A stretch of DNA of 64,000 bases from Streptoalloteichus hindustanus. GTDB taxonomy: Bacteria; Actinomycetota; Actinomycetes; Mycobacteriales; Pseudonocardiaceae. Location: positions 868,001-932,000 of the forward strand of contig NZ_FQVN01000001.1 in NCBI RefSeq assembly GCF_900129375.1, in the 5' to 3' direction. The notes under the pieces are model-generated. The model was not told where the DNA came from. It searched no databases and saw nothing but the letters and a program-made list of their open reading frames with translations. A program made the position numbers and the translations under genes. Of this stretch, positions 1 through 8,513 are shown in pieces. Every line of letters starts with the position of its first letter. The first letter of the stretch is position 1.

Positions 1-2
1 CG

Positions 3-479
3 GTGTTCGTGATCGCCAACCACTTCAACTCCAAGGGCGGCGACCAGCCGATCCACGGCCGGTTCCAGCCGCCGAACCGGGTCTCCGAGGTCCAGCGGCA
101 GCAGCAGGCCGCGGTCGTCCGCGGTTTCGTCGACCAGATCCAGCGCGTCGACCAGCGCTCGGCCGTGCTGGTGGTCGGCGACCTCAACGACTACGTGTTC
201 TCGCCGGCCGTGCGGACGCTGCTGCGGGACGGTGCGCTGCGGTCTCCGCTGGAGCGCCTGCCCGCCGGTGAGCGCTACAGCTACGTCTACGAGGGCAACT
301 CGCAGGTGCTGGACCACATCCTGGTGAGCGGGAACGTGTGCCGGTACGAGCTCGACGTGGTGCACCTGAACGCGGAGTTCCACGACCAGGCGAGCGACCA
401 CGACCCCCAGGTGCTGCGCTTCCGCCCGCCGGCCGGGCCGTGGTGGGAGCTCGGGCGCTCGACCGGGACCACGGGCTGA
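3..479 (+). CDS. Endonuclease/exonuclease/phosphatase-fold nuclease, C-terminal part
   Basis: The frame is already open at the window edge, so the first in-window GTG is probably internal and the true start lies upstream. The visible 158 residues carry the C-terminal signatures of the DNase I-like (EEP) fold: NHFNSKGGD near the start, the metal/phosphate motif GDLNDY about residue 60, DHILVS about residue 104 and ASDHDPQ about residue 129. The spacing and NHFNSKG wording resemble extracellular nucleases of the ExeM/NucH type, which are multidomain secreted DNases; this assignment is by inference because the N-terminus is missing. A small membrane protein follows 8 bp later on the same strand. 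Confidence 0.85.
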   Translation: MFVIANHFNSKGGDQPIHGRFQPPNRVSEVQRQQQAAVVRGFVDQIQRVDQRSAVLVVGDLNDYVFSPAVRTLLRDGALRSPLERLPAGERYSYVYEGNSQVLDHILVSGNVCRYELDVVHLNAEFHDQASDHDPQVLRFRPPAGPWWELGRSTGTTG

Positions 480-487
480 CGCGGACG

Positions 488-871
488 ATGCGGGTCCGGG
501 CGCAGCTCCTGACGGCCGCGGTGGCGGCCCTGACCGGGGTGGGGCTGGTGCTCTCCCCGGTCGGGGACGACACCCGGCTGCTGGAGCTCGCACCCGGACA
601 CGGGCCGTCGGCCGGCGACCTGCTGGGCCTGGCCCTGGTCGTGGTCGGGGTGGTCTGGCTGGAGGCGCTGGTCCTGCGGTACCTGCCCGCCGTCCGGCGG
701 CGGCTCGGCGACCGGCCCCTGTTCGCGATCGCCCTGCTCGGGGGGTTCGGGTTCGGGATCGCGGTGGTCTCGGCGGTCCAGGGCGGACCGTGGTGGACGA
801 CCGGCCTGTTGCTGGCCTCGCTCTCGTCGGTGGTCCTCGGTGGCGTGCTGGCGAGCGTCACTCCGGGGTAG
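488..871 (+). CDS. Small integral membrane protein, unknown function
   Basis: A 127-residue protein with about four hydrophobic segments (near residues 5-22, 42-62, 76-96 and 101-123) separated by short loops, one of them Arg-rich. I do not recognise a family. The ATG at 488 was chosen because it begins directly at the first membrane segment and lies 8 bp after the stop of the nuclease gene; longer readings overlap that gene and lose hydrophobic character. It may be co-transcribed with the nuclease. About 240 bp without an obvious gene follow before the tRNA terminator. Confidence 0.55.
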   Translation: MRVRAQLLTAAVAALTGVGLVLSPVGDDTRLLELAPGHGPSAGDLLGLALVVVGVVWLEALVLRYLPAVRRRLGDRPLFAIALLGGFGFGIAVVSAVQGGPWWTTGLLLASLSSVVLGGVLASVTPG

Positions 872-1072
872 CGCCGGTCCGTTCCGGGTTGGGACGTGCG
901 GCGCGGTCTGTCCATCGTGGACGCGGGCGGAGCTGGCGCTCTCGGCGGAGGCGCGGCCGGCGTCCCGCTCCTGGCCAGAGCCCTTGTCCGGCCGGCTCGA
1001 ACGGCTCGCACCGCCCGGATTCGCGTTGTGACGTACGCCATCCCGCGAGTCGAGCGCACGACCGGAAACGGC

Positions 1073-1108
1073 AGATGCCCCGGACGTGATCACACGTCCG
1101 GGGCATCT
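1073..1108 (-). terminator. Terminator hairpin of tRNA-Ser
   Basis: A perfect 16-bp inverted repeat (arms 1073-1088 and 1093-1108, 4-nt loop) lies 7 bp beyond the 3' end of tRNA-Ser on the minus strand. There is no long U tract, as is usual in GC-rich actinobacteria. Confidence 0.7.
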
Positions 1109-1115
1109 GTCCTGC

Positions 1116-1202
1116 GGAGGATGCGGGATTTGAACCCGCGAGGGGCTATCAACCCCAACACGATTTCCAATCGTGCGCCCTAGGCCACTAGGCGAATCCT
1201 CC
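1116..1202 (-). tRNA. tRNA-Ser(GGA)
   Basis: On the minus strand an 87-nt cloverleaf is readable: acceptor stem GGAGGAT paired with ATCCTCC at the 3' end, anticodon loop TTGGAAA giving anticodon GGA, a long class II variable arm (GTTGGGGTTGATAGCCCC) and T-loop GGTTCAAATCC. The long variable arm and anticodon identify serine. No CCA is encoded. A strong hairpin follows downstream. Confidence 0.95.
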
Positions 1203-1267
1203 GTCGGCGAGTGTACCGACTGTCCGAGAGCCGGCCAAAATCGGCCCCGGCGCGGTCGGCATCGTGA

Positions 1268-1900
1268 TCAGTAGCCACGGTAGGCGCCGCCGGCGCGCAT
1301 GGCCTTGACGCCGGGCACCTTGGCCAGCGAGCCGTACCGGGAGATCGAGTAGCGGACGCCGGCGATGATGTTGTGCACCGGGTTCCAGATGTTGCCGTAG
1401 CCCGGCAGCGCGTGCGTGCGGAACGTCGGGTCGATCACCTGGAGGACGCCCTTGGACGGGGTGCCCTTGACGGCGTTGGAGTCCCAGTTGTTGATCGCGT
1501 TCGGGTTGCCGCTGGACTCGTGCAGCGCCATCGTCCTGACCGCGACCGGGTCGAGGGAGCCGCGCTGGTAGCCGTGGGCGACCAGGACGTCGAACGCCTG
1601 GGCGATCCAGCCGTCGAGGGTGTTCGGGTACTGCGGCGGGGCGGGCGGGGGCGGGGGAGCGACCGGGGCCGGGGGAGGCGGGGGAGCGGGCGCCGGCGGC
1701 GGGGGGACTACCGGAGCGGGCTGCGGCACGACGGGGGGCTGCGCCGCGGCCTGGGCCAGGGCCGCCGCGGCCTCTGCCGCGTGCGGTCCGTAGTTGGGTC
1801 GGGGGTGGGGGAGGCCGGGGGAGGCTTCGGCGGCGAGGGCACTGCCGGCGCTGAGTGACGCCCAGAGGCCGACCGCCGAAATGATCGAGACGATTTTCAT
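1268..1900 (-). CDS. Secreted lytic transglycosylase-like (SLT fold) protein
   Basis: A 210-residue exported protein. Residues 1-22 (MKIVSIISAVG...LAA) form a signal peptide; about 60 residues of Pro/Ala-rich linker follow, then a C-terminal SLT domain. That domain shows the usual order of motifs: HESSGNPNAINNWDSNA with the presumptive catalytic Glu, SKGVLQVIDPTF, then NIWNPVHNIIAGVRY and the closing RYG. Such enzymes cleave peptidoglycan glycan strands without hydrolysis during wall growth or resuscitation. ATG 1900 was chosen because it starts exactly at the signal peptide; a longer GTG start at 1969 would put 23 polar residues in front of it. A possible response-regulator site lies about 90 bp upstream. 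Confidence 0.88.
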   Translation of the reverse strand: MKIVSIISAVGLWASLSAGSALAAEASPGLPHPRPNYGPHAAEAAAALAQAAAQPPVVPQPAPVVPPPPAPAPPPPPAPVAPPPPPAPPQYPNTLDGWIAQAFDVLVAHGYQRGSLDPVAVRTMALHESSGNPNAINNWDSNAVKGTPSKGVLQVIDPTFRTHALPGYGNIWNPVHNIIAGVRYSISRYGSLAKVPGVKAMRAGGAYRGY

Positions 1901-1987
1901 GACCCGACAACCGTGCGGGTCCCTGGATGATCGTTCAACAGTGAGTGCCCCATGCCACAATGCGATCACGCAGGTCAGACGGGGTGC

Positions 1988-2004
1988 TGTGATCCAAATG
2001 TGAT
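1988..2004 (-). promoter_or_regulatory. Candidate MtrA-type direct-repeat site
   Basis: The plus strand reads TGTGAT-CCAAA-TGTGAT: two identical hexamers with an 11-bp period, the geometry bound by OmpR-family response regulators. On the minus strand it reads ATCACATTTGGATCACA, close to the GTCACA-type repeats reported for mycobacterial MtrA, which controls wall hydrolase genes. It lies about 88 bp upstream of the transglycosylase start. The function is inferred. Confidence 0.4.
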
Positions 2005-2225
2005 TAATTTACGAGGCTGGGCAACATCATTAACGGTTTCGGCCCCCGGGTCGAAAGTCCTTGTCTGTCCAGGGAAAACGGGCCCGGGCTGCTGCACTGC
2101 CGAGTCTCGTTTTGACGGAGAGTGACCGAGTGGTGCTCACGTCCGCCGGTTGCGCTGAGTCACCCGGAGAAAACATCCCACCATCCCCCCGGGCGGGGGT
2201 GGTCCCGGCCACGCTCCCGGCCCGC

Positions 2226-2231
2226 TACACT
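2226..2231 (+). promoter_or_regulatory. -10 element of SRP RNA promoter
   Basis: TACACT ends 7 bp before position 2239, where the terminal stem of SRP RNA begins, so it is well placed as the -10 hexamer. No convincing -35 was found. Confidence 0.55.
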
Positions 2232-2238
2232 GGTCCAC

Positions 2239-2325
2239 GGACCCCGCGCGGCGTCCATCCCGTGAACCTCCCCAGGGCCGGAAGGCAGCAAGGATAAGCG
2301 GGCTCTGGCGGGTGCGCGGGGTCCC
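2239..2325 (+). ncRNA. ffs: Signal recognition particle RNA (4.5S type)
   Basis: The conserved SRP RNA core is present: GTGAACCTCCCCAGGGCCGG followed by AAGGCAGCAAGGATAAGC and GGGCTCTGGCGGGTG. This contains the GGAA-type tetraloop region and asymmetric bulge bound by Ffh. The ends pair as GGACCCCGCGC (2239-2249) with GCGCGGGGTCC (2314-2324), giving one long hairpin of about 87 nt, the size of the small bacterial SRP RNA. It lies directly in front of dnaX, as in many actinobacteria. The RNA pairs with Ffh to target nascent membrane proteins. Confidence 0.95.
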
Positions 2326-2366
2326 CTTTCGTTCGAGATGTCCTCCCCACCGCGTAGGGTCGTCCC

Positions 2367-4463
2367 GTGGCGCTCGCCCTCTACCGCAAGTACCGACCGG
2401 CGTCGTTCGCCGAGGTGGTCGGGCAGGAGCACGTCACCGAGCCGTTGCGCACCGCGCTCGCGGCCGGCCGGATCAACCACGCCTACCTCTTCTCCGGGCC
2501 CCGTGGCTGCGGCAAGACCTCCAGCGCGCGCATCCTCGCCCGCTCGCTGAACTGCGAGCGCGGGCCGACGCCCGACCCGTGCGGCGAGTGCTCCTCGTGC
2601 CACGCGCTGGCCCCGGAGGGGTCGGGCACCGTGGACGTGGTGGAGCTGGACGCGGCCAGCCACGGCGGCGTCGACGACGCCCGCGAGCTGCGCGACCGCG
2701 CCTTCTACGCGCCCGCGGAGTCGCGCTACCGGGTGTTCATCATCGACGAGGCCCACATGGTCACCACGCAGGGCTTCAACGCCCTGCTGAAGATCGTGGA
2801 GGAGCCCCCGGAGCACCTGATCTTCATCTTCGCCACCACCGAGCCGGACAAGGTGCTGCCGACCATCCGGTCCCGCACGCACCACTACCCCTTCCGGCTG
2901 ATCCCGCCGGTGGCGATGCGCGCGCTGCTGGAGCGGAACTGCGCCGCCGAGGGCGTCCCGGTCGAACCCGCGGTCTTCCCGTTGGTGATCAGGGCTGGCG
3001 GCGGCTCGGCCAGGGACACCCAGTCGGTGATGGACCAGCTCCTGGCCGGCGCCGGCCCCTCCGGGGTCACCTACGACCGGGCGATCGCCCTGCTCGGCGT
3101 CACCGACGTCGCGCTGATCGACGACATGGTCGACGCGCTCGCGGCCGGCGACGGCGCCACCGTGTTCGGCACGGTGAACAGCCTGGTCGACGCCGGGCAC
3201 GACCCGCGGCGGTTCGCCTCGGACCTGCTGGACCGCCTGCGCGATCTGGTGCTGCTCAGGGCGGTGCCCGACGCCGCCCAGCGGGGCCTGGTCGAGGTGC
3301 CGGACGACCAGCTCGCCCGGATGACCGCGCAGGCCGAGCGGCTCGGCCCGGCGACCCTGTCCCGCTTCGCCGAGATCCTGCACACTGGCCTCACCGAGAT
3401 GCGGGGCGCCACGGCTCCTCGGCTGCTGCTCGAACTGCTGTGCGCGCGCATGCTGCTCCCCGGCGCCTCCGACGCCGAGTCGGCCCTGCTCCAGCGCCTC
3501 GAACGGCTCGAACGGGACGGCGTCTCCCCGAGCGCCGCCGGCCCTGCTGTCGTGACCGCCCCCGCCGTCTCCGGCGTGGGCGTCCCGGCGGTCGCGCCCG
3601 TCGCGTCGCCGGCGGAGGACCGCCCGGGGCGGCGGTTCGAACGGCCCTCCGCGCGGTCCGCGACGCCCCCGCCGGCTCCGGCTCCGGCACCGGTCGAACA
3701 GCCGGTTGAGCCGCCGCCAGCGGAGTCGCGTCGTCCCGAGCCGGCCCGGCAGGAGCCCGTGCGGCAGGAGACCCCGGTCGCGCCCGCTCCGCCGCCCGCG
3801 CCCGTGGCGCCGCCTGAGCCCCAGGAGCCGGCGACTCCCGCCGCGAGCGAGGGCGGGATGGACGCGGCGGCGGTGCGCCGCGTCTGGCCCGAGGTGCTCA
3901 AGGTCGTCGCCACCCGCAACCGGCCGACCCAGGCCCTGCTGCTCAACGCCACGGTGCAGGCGATCGAGGGCAACACGCTCATCCTCGCCATGCCGACCGC
4001 CGGGCTGGCCCGTCAGCTCGCCCAGGAACGGCGGCTGGAGGTGTTGCGCGCCGCCCTGCGCGACGTCCTGAACGGCACGTGGGACGTGCAGTGCGTCCAC
4101 GGTGATCCGGCCCCTGCCGGAGGGGCGACGGGAGGCAACGGCGGTCGTCCCGCCGCGCCGGCGCGTCCCGCGCAGCCGCGCCCGGCGCCCCAGCGGCGCA
4201 GCGCCGCCCCGCCACCGCCCGAGCGCCGCCCCGAGCCGCCGCGCGCGGCCGACGAGGACGTCCCCCCGCCCCCGGAGCCGCCGGCGGACGACATCCCGCC
4301 GCCTCCGGAGCCGGAGCCCGAGCCGCCGATGGACGAGGAGGCGATGCTCGCCGAGGCGGACCGGTTCGCCAACGACCCCACCGCGGAACGGCAGGACCCG
4401 GAGGAAGCGGCCATCGCGCTGCTCCAGCAGCACCTCGGCGCGCAGAAGATCGAGCGCGGCTGA
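2367..4463 (+). CDS. dnaX: DNA polymerase III subunit gamma/tau
   Basis: A 698-residue clamp-loader ATPase subunit. The N-terminal AAA+ module has Walker A GPRGCGKT (residues 44-51), a zinc module with Cys63, Cys72, Cys75 and Cys78, Walker B VFIIDEAH (about 123-130) and the sensor region FATTEPDKV. After about residue 370 comes a long Pro/Ala/Glu-rich linker, then a tau-like C-terminal domain (about 500-570) and a second acidic, proline-rich tail. It loads the sliding clamp and tethers polymerase at the replication fork. GTG 2367 is preceded by TAGGGT-CGTCCC, a -10-like hexamer 6 bp from the start codon with no Shine-Dalgarno sequence, so the mRNA is probably leaderless. Confidence 0.97.
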   Translation: MALALYRKYRPASFAEVVGQEHVTEPLRTALAAGRINHAYLFSGPRGCGKTSSARILARSLNCERGPTPDPCGECSSCHALAPEGSGTVDVVELDAASHGGVDDARELRDRAFYAPAESRYRVFIIDEAHMVTTQGFNALLKIVEEPPEHLIFIFATTEPDKVLPTIRSRTHHYPFRLIPPVAMRALLERNCAAEGVPVEPAVFPLVIRAGGGSARDTQSVMDQLLAGAGPSGVTYDRAIALLGVTDVALIDDMVDALAAGDGATVFGTVNSLVDAGHDPRRFASDLLDRLRDLVLLRAVPDAAQRGLVEVPDDQLARMTAQAERLGPATLSRFAEILHTGLTEMRGATAPRLLLELLCARMLLPGASDAESALLQRLERLERDGVSPSAAGPAVVTAPAVSGVGVPAVAPVASPAEDRPGRRFERPSARSATPPPAPAPAPVEQPVEPPPAESRRPEPARQEPVRQETPVAPAPPPAPVAPPEPQEPATPAASEGGMDAAAVRRVWPEVLKVVATRNRPTQALLLNATVQAIEGNTLILAMPTAGLARQLAQERRLEVLRAALRDVLNGTWDVQCVHGDPAPAGGATGGNGGRPAAPARPAQPRPAPQRRSAAPPPPERRPEPPRAADEDVPPPPEPPADDIPPPPEPEPEPPMDEEAMLAEADRFANDPTAERQDPEEAAIALLQQHLGAQKIERG

Positions 4464-4473
4464 CGGCTCACGC

Positions 4474-4507
4474 GAGGGTGGCTCGGCGCACGCGTCGAAC
4501 CACCCTC
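4474..4507. terminator. Bidirectional terminator between dnaX and S9 peptidase
   Basis: GAGGGTGG (4474-4481) pairs with CCACCCTC (4500-4507) across an 18-nt loop in the 51-bp gap between two convergent genes. Confidence 0.55.
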
Positions 4508-4514
4508 GGGCCGG

Positions 4515-6350
4515 TCACGGCCGGGTGGAGAGGTACCGGGCCAGGAAGTCGAGGGCCCGGGGGTAGGCGTCGAGCCGGTTCGCCCGCTTCGCCAGTCCGT
4601 GTCCCTCGTCGGCGTAGACGCGGAGCTCGCACTCCACGCCCTTGTCCCGGAGCGCGGAGGTGATCTGCTCCGCCTCCGACAACGGCACCCTGGGGTCGTT
4701 CGCGCCGTGGATGACGAACAGCGGCGCGCGCATCCGGTCGACGTGCGTGATGGGCGAGGCGTCCACCAGGAAGTCGTGGTCGTGCTGGAGCGAGCCGTAC
4801 TCGCGCTCGCGGTGCGCCCTGCGGTAGTCGGCGGTGTTGCGCAGGAACGTCACCAGCGACGAGATGCCGACGATGTCCACGCCGGCGGCCCAGCGCTCCG
4901 GCTGGAACGCCAGACCGGCGAGGACCATGTAGCCGCCGTACGACCCGCCCCACAACGCGGCCCGCGCGGGGTCGACGCCGATGCTCGGCAGCCAGTCGTG
5001 GACGGCCGCGAGGTCGGCCACCGAGTCCAGCCGCTTCCGGACGTCGTCGGCGGAGTACCACCGCTTGCCGTACCCCACCGAGCCGCGGACGTTCGGAACG
5101 ACGACGGTGTGCCCCCTGGCGACCAGACCCTGGATGACCGGGTTGAAGACCCGGACCGACTGCCCCTCCGGGCCGCCGTGGACGAGCACCACCGCGGAGC
5201 CGGCGAGAGCGCCGTCGCCCGTGCCGACGGGCGCGTAGACGGCGCAGGGAACGGACTCGCCGTCCGGCGTGGGGACGCGGTGCGCGGTGGGCTCGACCAG
5301 GGGTTCGCCGCCGAGCTGCGCCGCGGAGTCGGTCAACGTCCTGACCTGCCCGGTGTGGGCGTCGAGGAGCAGGACGTCGCCCGGCGTGACCGGGGACGAG
5401 TAGGTGAGCGCGACGTAACGCGAGTCCGGCGACCAGATGGGCTCGGGCAGCGGGAAGCTTACCCAGCCGGCTCCGGGGAGGCGCACGTCGTGCCGCTTCG
5501 CGCCGGTGTCGGCGTCGTGCAACGACAGCCGGGCCACGCCGTCGTCGTTGGTCTCCACCAGGAGGAGACGCCCGTCCGGCGAGAGCCACCCGGTCAGCTC
5601 GTGCTGGTCCGAGGTGACCAGCCAGGACCAGGACTCGTCGGCCAGCTCGTACCGGGCGACGCCGAGCAGGTCGCGCCCGCGGTCGGTGGTCACGACGAGG
5701 CCGCGGTCGCCCGGGAGCCAGAAGAGGTGGTCGTGCCGGGCGTGCTCGTCGGCCTCGGTCACCGGGAGGACCTGCTCGTCCTCAATCTCCGGGATGGTGT
5801 CCACGAGGAGGAGCCGGTCGGACAGCGCGGGCGCGCCGGGCACGGTGACCGCGAGGTAGTGGCTGTCCGGGGCGATGGCGACCTCGTCGACGTACCCGCC
5901 GCGGTCGTAGACCGGCTCCTCCTCGCCGCTGAAGAGGTTGCGGATCAGCACGTCGAAGTCGGTGCCGTTGCGGCGGTTCGTCGCGTAGGCGACCCGGCCG
6001 GGCAGCACGTCGAGCAGTCGGTGCACGTGCCTCGGGTCCCGCACCAGGGGCTCCAGGTCGGCCAGCCCGGCGGGCAGCGGCGGCGCCGGGTCGAGCCGGA
6101 GCAGGGAGAGCTGGCCCCGTTCGTTGCCGCCGTCGTCGTGCTGGACGACCACGACGCGTTCGCCGGGGAGGTAGCGGCCCCGGCAGGCGCCCGGCAGGGC
6201 GGTCAGGGGGGTGACCTCGCCCTCCGGGGACAGCTCCACGAGCTGGGTCGACCCGGTCTCGTCCCACCCGGCGAGCACCCGTCCGTGCTCGTCCACGTCG
6301 AACGCGCGCCAGGTCCGCAGTTCCACCAGGTGTTCGATCCCGAGCCCCAT
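4515..6350 (-). CDS. S9 (prolyl oligopeptidase) family serine peptidase
   Basis: A 611-residue protein with an N-terminal beta-propeller-like half containing repeats such as SPDGRLLLVE and SPDSRYVALTY, and a C-terminal alpha/beta-hydrolase half. The catalytic triad is readable: Ser in WGGSYGGYM, Asp in IHGANDPRVP and His in DEGHGLA; the HGGPEGQ turn precedes them. No signal peptide is visible, so it is probably cytoplasmic and acts on short peptides. The ATG at 6350 follows GAGGG at 7-nt spacing; the GTG at 6356 would overlap that Shine-Dalgarno sequence. A paralogue of similar length lies at 31493-33331. Confidence 0.9.
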   Translation of the reverse strand: MGLGIEHLVELRTWRAFDVDEHGRVLAGWDETGSTQLVELSPEGEVTPLTALPGACRGRYLPGERVVVVQHDDGGNERGQLSLLRLDPAPPLPAGLADLEPLVRDPRHVHRLLDVLPGRVAYATNRRNGTDFDVLIRNLFSGEEEPVYDRGGYVDEVAIAPDSHYLAVTVPGAPALSDRLLLVDTIPEIEDEQVLPVTEADEHARHDHLFWLPGDRGLVVTTDRGRDLLGVARYELADESWSWLVTSDQHELTGWLSPDGRLLLVETNDDGVARLSLHDADTGAKRHDVRLPGAGWVSFPLPEPIWSPDSRYVALTYSSPVTPGDVLLLDAHTGQVRTLTDSAAQLGGEPLVEPTAHRVPTPDGESVPCAVYAPVGTGDGALAGSAVVLVHGGPEGQSVRVFNPVIQGLVARGHTVVVPNVRGSVGYGKRWYSADDVRKRLDSVADLAAVHDWLPSIGVDPARAALWGGSYGGYMVLAGLAFQPERWAAGVDIVGISSLVTFLRNTADYRRAHREREYGSLQHDHDFLVDASPITHVDRMRAPLFVIHGANDPRVPLSEAEQITSALRDKGVECELRVYADEGHGLAKRANRLDAYPRALDFLARYLSTRP

Positions 6351-6820
6351 GATCACACCCTCGCATACCCGTCCGAGGGATGCGGAAGGCGCTTTCCCTC
6401 GGCCACCATGGCGGGTGTCCTCGTGCCCTACCAGGCACTGGGGTCTCCTCCGCCACCACGCATGTCATCCGCGCGCTTCCGTCGCCGCACTCCACGCCGG
6501 GGAGGCGCGAGGTTCGGGCGCACGCGCCGGCACTGGCCGTCGGCCACTTCCGTCATCGCGCTGTCTTCCTGCCCTGCGGCAGTGTGCCGCTCGCGCGGAA
6601 CCGGGACGGGTTCTCCCCGTCGTCTGGTGAGGTGATCAGGCCGGGGCCTGTCGTCCGCTGTTCCAGGCCGGGTCACGACCAGGTCCGACGAGGGGCGCGC
6701 GTGGTGGGCGCCGCCGGTGACCGGCTGGTTCGGCTGTCACCGTCCGGCCGCGACTACGCTGGTCAGTGCGCCCACGAACGGCAGCGGAGCCAGGGCGTGT
6801 CGATGACGAGAGGAGCCGCG
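6351..6820. other. Intergenic region upstream of ybaB
   Basis: About 470 bp between divergent genes. Frames that stay open here show no family resemblance and composition alone explains them. A TACGCT hexamer at 6755-6760 is a possible -10 for ybaB, and CCGAGGGA/TCCCTCGG (6373-6402) forms a hairpin on the peptidase side. Nothing else was recognised. Confidence 0.4.
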
Positions 6821-7174
6821 GTGCGACCTGGTGGGCAGCCGAACATGCAGCAGATCGTGCAGCAGGCGCAGAAGATGCAGCAGCAGCTCATGGCCGCGCA
6901 GCAGGAGCTGGCCGAGGCCGAGGTGCGGGGCACCGCCGGCGGCGGTCTGGTGACGGCGGTCGTGTCCGGCACCGGCGAGCTGAAGGGGCTGAGCATCGAC
7001 CCGAAGGCGGTCGACCCCGAGGACACCGAGACCCTGGCCGACCTGGTGGTGGCCGCGGTGCGGGACGCCAACCACAGCGCCCAGGAGCTGGCGGCCAAGA
7101 AGATGGGCCCGCTGGCCGGTGGCCTCGGCGGCGGCATGGGCGACCTCGGCGGTCTCGGCCTGCCGGGCTTCTGA
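6821..7174 (+). CDS. ybaB: YbaB/EbfC nucleoid-associated protein
   Basis: A 117-residue protein with the family layout: Gln/Met-rich coiled-coil N-terminus ([16 protein letters not shown]), a Gly-rich turn ([10 protein letters not shown]), the core [22 protein letters not shown] and a Gly-rich C-terminal tail. Family members are dimers that bind DNA and lie next to recR and dnaX. GTG 6821 is preceded by AGGAG at 5-nt spacing; an upstream ATG at 6803 lacks such a site. The recR start is only 16 bp downstream, so the two are an operon. Confidence 0.93.
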   Translation: MRPGGQPNMQQIVQQAQKMQQQLMAAQQELAEAEVRGTAGGGLVTAVVSGTGELKGLSIDPKAVDPEDTETLADLVVAAVRDANHSAQELAAKKMGPLAGGLGGGMGDLGGLGLPGF

Positions 7175-7190
7175 CGGGACGGCAGACGGG

Positions 7191-7787
7191 GTGTACGAGG
7201 GACCTGTCCAGGACCTGATCGACGAGCTGGGCCGGCTGCCCGGCGTCGGGCCGAAGAGCGCCCAGCGGATCGCGTTCCACCTGCTGGCGGCGGATCCGGC
7301 CGACGTCACGCGCCTGCAGGAGGTCCTGCAGCGGGTCAAGGAGGGCGTCCGGTTCTGCGACGTCTGCGGCAACGTCTCCGAGGAGGAGCGGTGCCGGATC
7401 TGTCGGGACGCCCGGCGCGACCCGACGGTGGTGTGCGTGGTGGAGGAGCCGAAGGACGTCCTGGCCGTGGAGCGCACGCGGGAGTTCAAGGGTCGCTACC
7501 ACGTGCTGGGCGGTGCGCTGGACCCGTTGTCCGGCGTCGGCCCCGACCAGCTCCGCATCCGGGAGCTGCTCGCCAGGATCGGGACGGAGGACGTCAGGGA
7601 GGTCATCCTGGCCACCGACCCGAACACCGAGGGCGAGGCGACCGCGACCTACCTGGGGCGGATGCTGCGCGACTTCCCCGGGCTGAGCGTGACCCGGCTG
7701 GCCTCCGGTCTGCCGATGGGCGGTGACCTGGAGTTCGCCGACGAGCTCACGTTGGGGCGCGCGTTGTCCGGCCGTCGCGCCGTATGA
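7191..7787 (+). CDS. recR: Recombination mediator protein RecR
   Basis: A 198-residue protein of normal length. It has the helix-hairpin-helix [11 protein letters not shown] (about residues 16-26), a four-cysteine zinc finger (Cys56, Cys59, Cys68, Cys71), a Toprim domain starting at VCVVEEP (about residue 81) and the C-terminal [15 protein letters not shown]. With RecO/RecF it loads RecA onto SSB-coated single-stranded DNA. GTG 7191 sits after a purine-rich GACGGG, and the stop overlaps the start of the next gene by 4 bp. Confidence 0.96.
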   Translation: MYEGPVQDLIDELGRLPGVGPKSAQRIAFHLLAADPADVTRLQEVLQRVKEGVRFCDVCGNVSEEERCRICRDARRDPTVVCVVEEPKDVLAVERTREFKGRYHVLGGALDPLSGVGPDQLRIRELLARIGTEDVREVILATDPNTEGEATATYLGRMLRDFPGLSVTRLASGLPMGGDLEFADELTLGRALSGRRAV

Positions 7788-8389
7788 CCGGTCCGCGACG
7801 TCCCGGGCCCGGCGCCGCCGACGGGCGGCCCCCGGCCCGGGACGTCGCCGACGCGGTGCTGGCCGCGCCGGCCCGGCTGGGCGCCGTGCGCCTGGTGGCG
7901 ATCGACGGCCCGTCCGGATCGGGCAAGTCCCGCCTGGCCGACGCGCTCGTGGCCGAGCTGGCCGGCCGGGGGAGGTCGGTCGAGCTCGTGCGCACCGACT
8001 ACTTCGCCACCTGGGACGACCCGGTCGACTGGTGGCCCCACCTGGTGGACGGCGTGCTGACGCCGCTGCGCCGCGGCGAGCGCGGGCGCTACCAGCGGGT
8101 CGTGTGGCACGGCGGAGAGCCGGCTCCGGGCCCGTTCGTCGAGGTCGAGGTGCCGGACGTGCTCGTCGTGGAGGGCGTCTCGGCCGCGCGGGCGGCGATC
8201 GTCCCGCTGTTGTCCTGCTCGGTCTGGGTGGAGCACCCGGACCCGGCCGAGCGACTCGAACGCGCGGTGCGTCGCGACGGTGAGCTCTCCCGTGCGCACC
8301 TGCTCGCCTGGCAGCGCTTCGAACAGGGTTGGTTCGCCACGGACGGGGCGCGGAGCCGGGCGGATCACCGAGTTTTCGTCACGGAGTGA
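7784..8389 (+). CDS. P-loop kinase, uridine kinase-like
   Basis: A 201-residue protein with Walker A GPSGSGKS (residues 42-49), a lid-type Asp motif ([15 protein letters not shown]) and VLVVEGVSA in the Walker B position. This matches the uridine kinase/phosphoribulokinase-like NTPases. The substrate cannot be told from sequence; nucleoside or small-molecule phosphorylation is an inference from the fold. ATG 7784 overlaps the recR stop in an ATGA arrangement, so translation is likely coupled. Confidence 0.75.
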   Translation: MTGPRRPGPGAADGRPPARDVADAVLAAPARLGAVRLVAIDGPSGSGKSRLADALVAELAGRGRSVELVRTDYFATWDDPVDWWPHLVDGVLTPLRRGERGRYQRVVWHGGEPAPGPFVEVEVPDVLVVEGVSAARAAIVPLLSCSVWVEHPDPAERLERAVRRDGELSRAHLLAWQRFEQGWFATDGARSRADHRVFVTE

Positions 8390-8471
8390 AGTGACAGTGT
8401 CACCGAAACGAGTGACGACGTAGTGGGATCGTGACCTCGATCAGTACCCGCGCCTGCCTCGTATCCGACTA

Positions 8472-8503
8472 GTGTCGTCGACCACATGTGAGACAGACGA
8501 CAC
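8472..8503 (+). promoter_or_regulatory. Hairpin in the leader of the peptide transporter operon
   Basis: GTGTCGTC (8472-8479) is repeated in inverted orientation as GACGACAC (8496-8503). It ends directly before the Shine-Dalgarno GAGG (8504-8507) of the binding-protein gene, so it could act as an operator or as an mRNA structure near the ribosome site. Confidence 0.35.
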
Positions 8504-8513
8504 GAGGTGCGTG

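Larger units (their letters stand above)
1901..2238. other. Divergent regulatory region, no gene seen
   Basis: About 340 bp between the transglycosylase gene (minus) and SRP RNA (plus). It holds the direct repeat at 1988-2004 and the -10 element of the SRP RNA promoter at 2226-2231. The stretch 1980-2035 is noticeably richer in A/T than its surroundings. I looked for a c-di-AMP (ydaO) riboswitch, common in front of actinobacterial wall hydrolases, and did not see its conserved segments. Confidence 0.5.

Noticed and set aside
1901-2238. c-di-AMP (ydaO) riboswitch before the transglycosylase gene
   Set aside because: Common at such genes in actinobacteria, but the conserved segments of that riboswitch could not be found on the minus strand.
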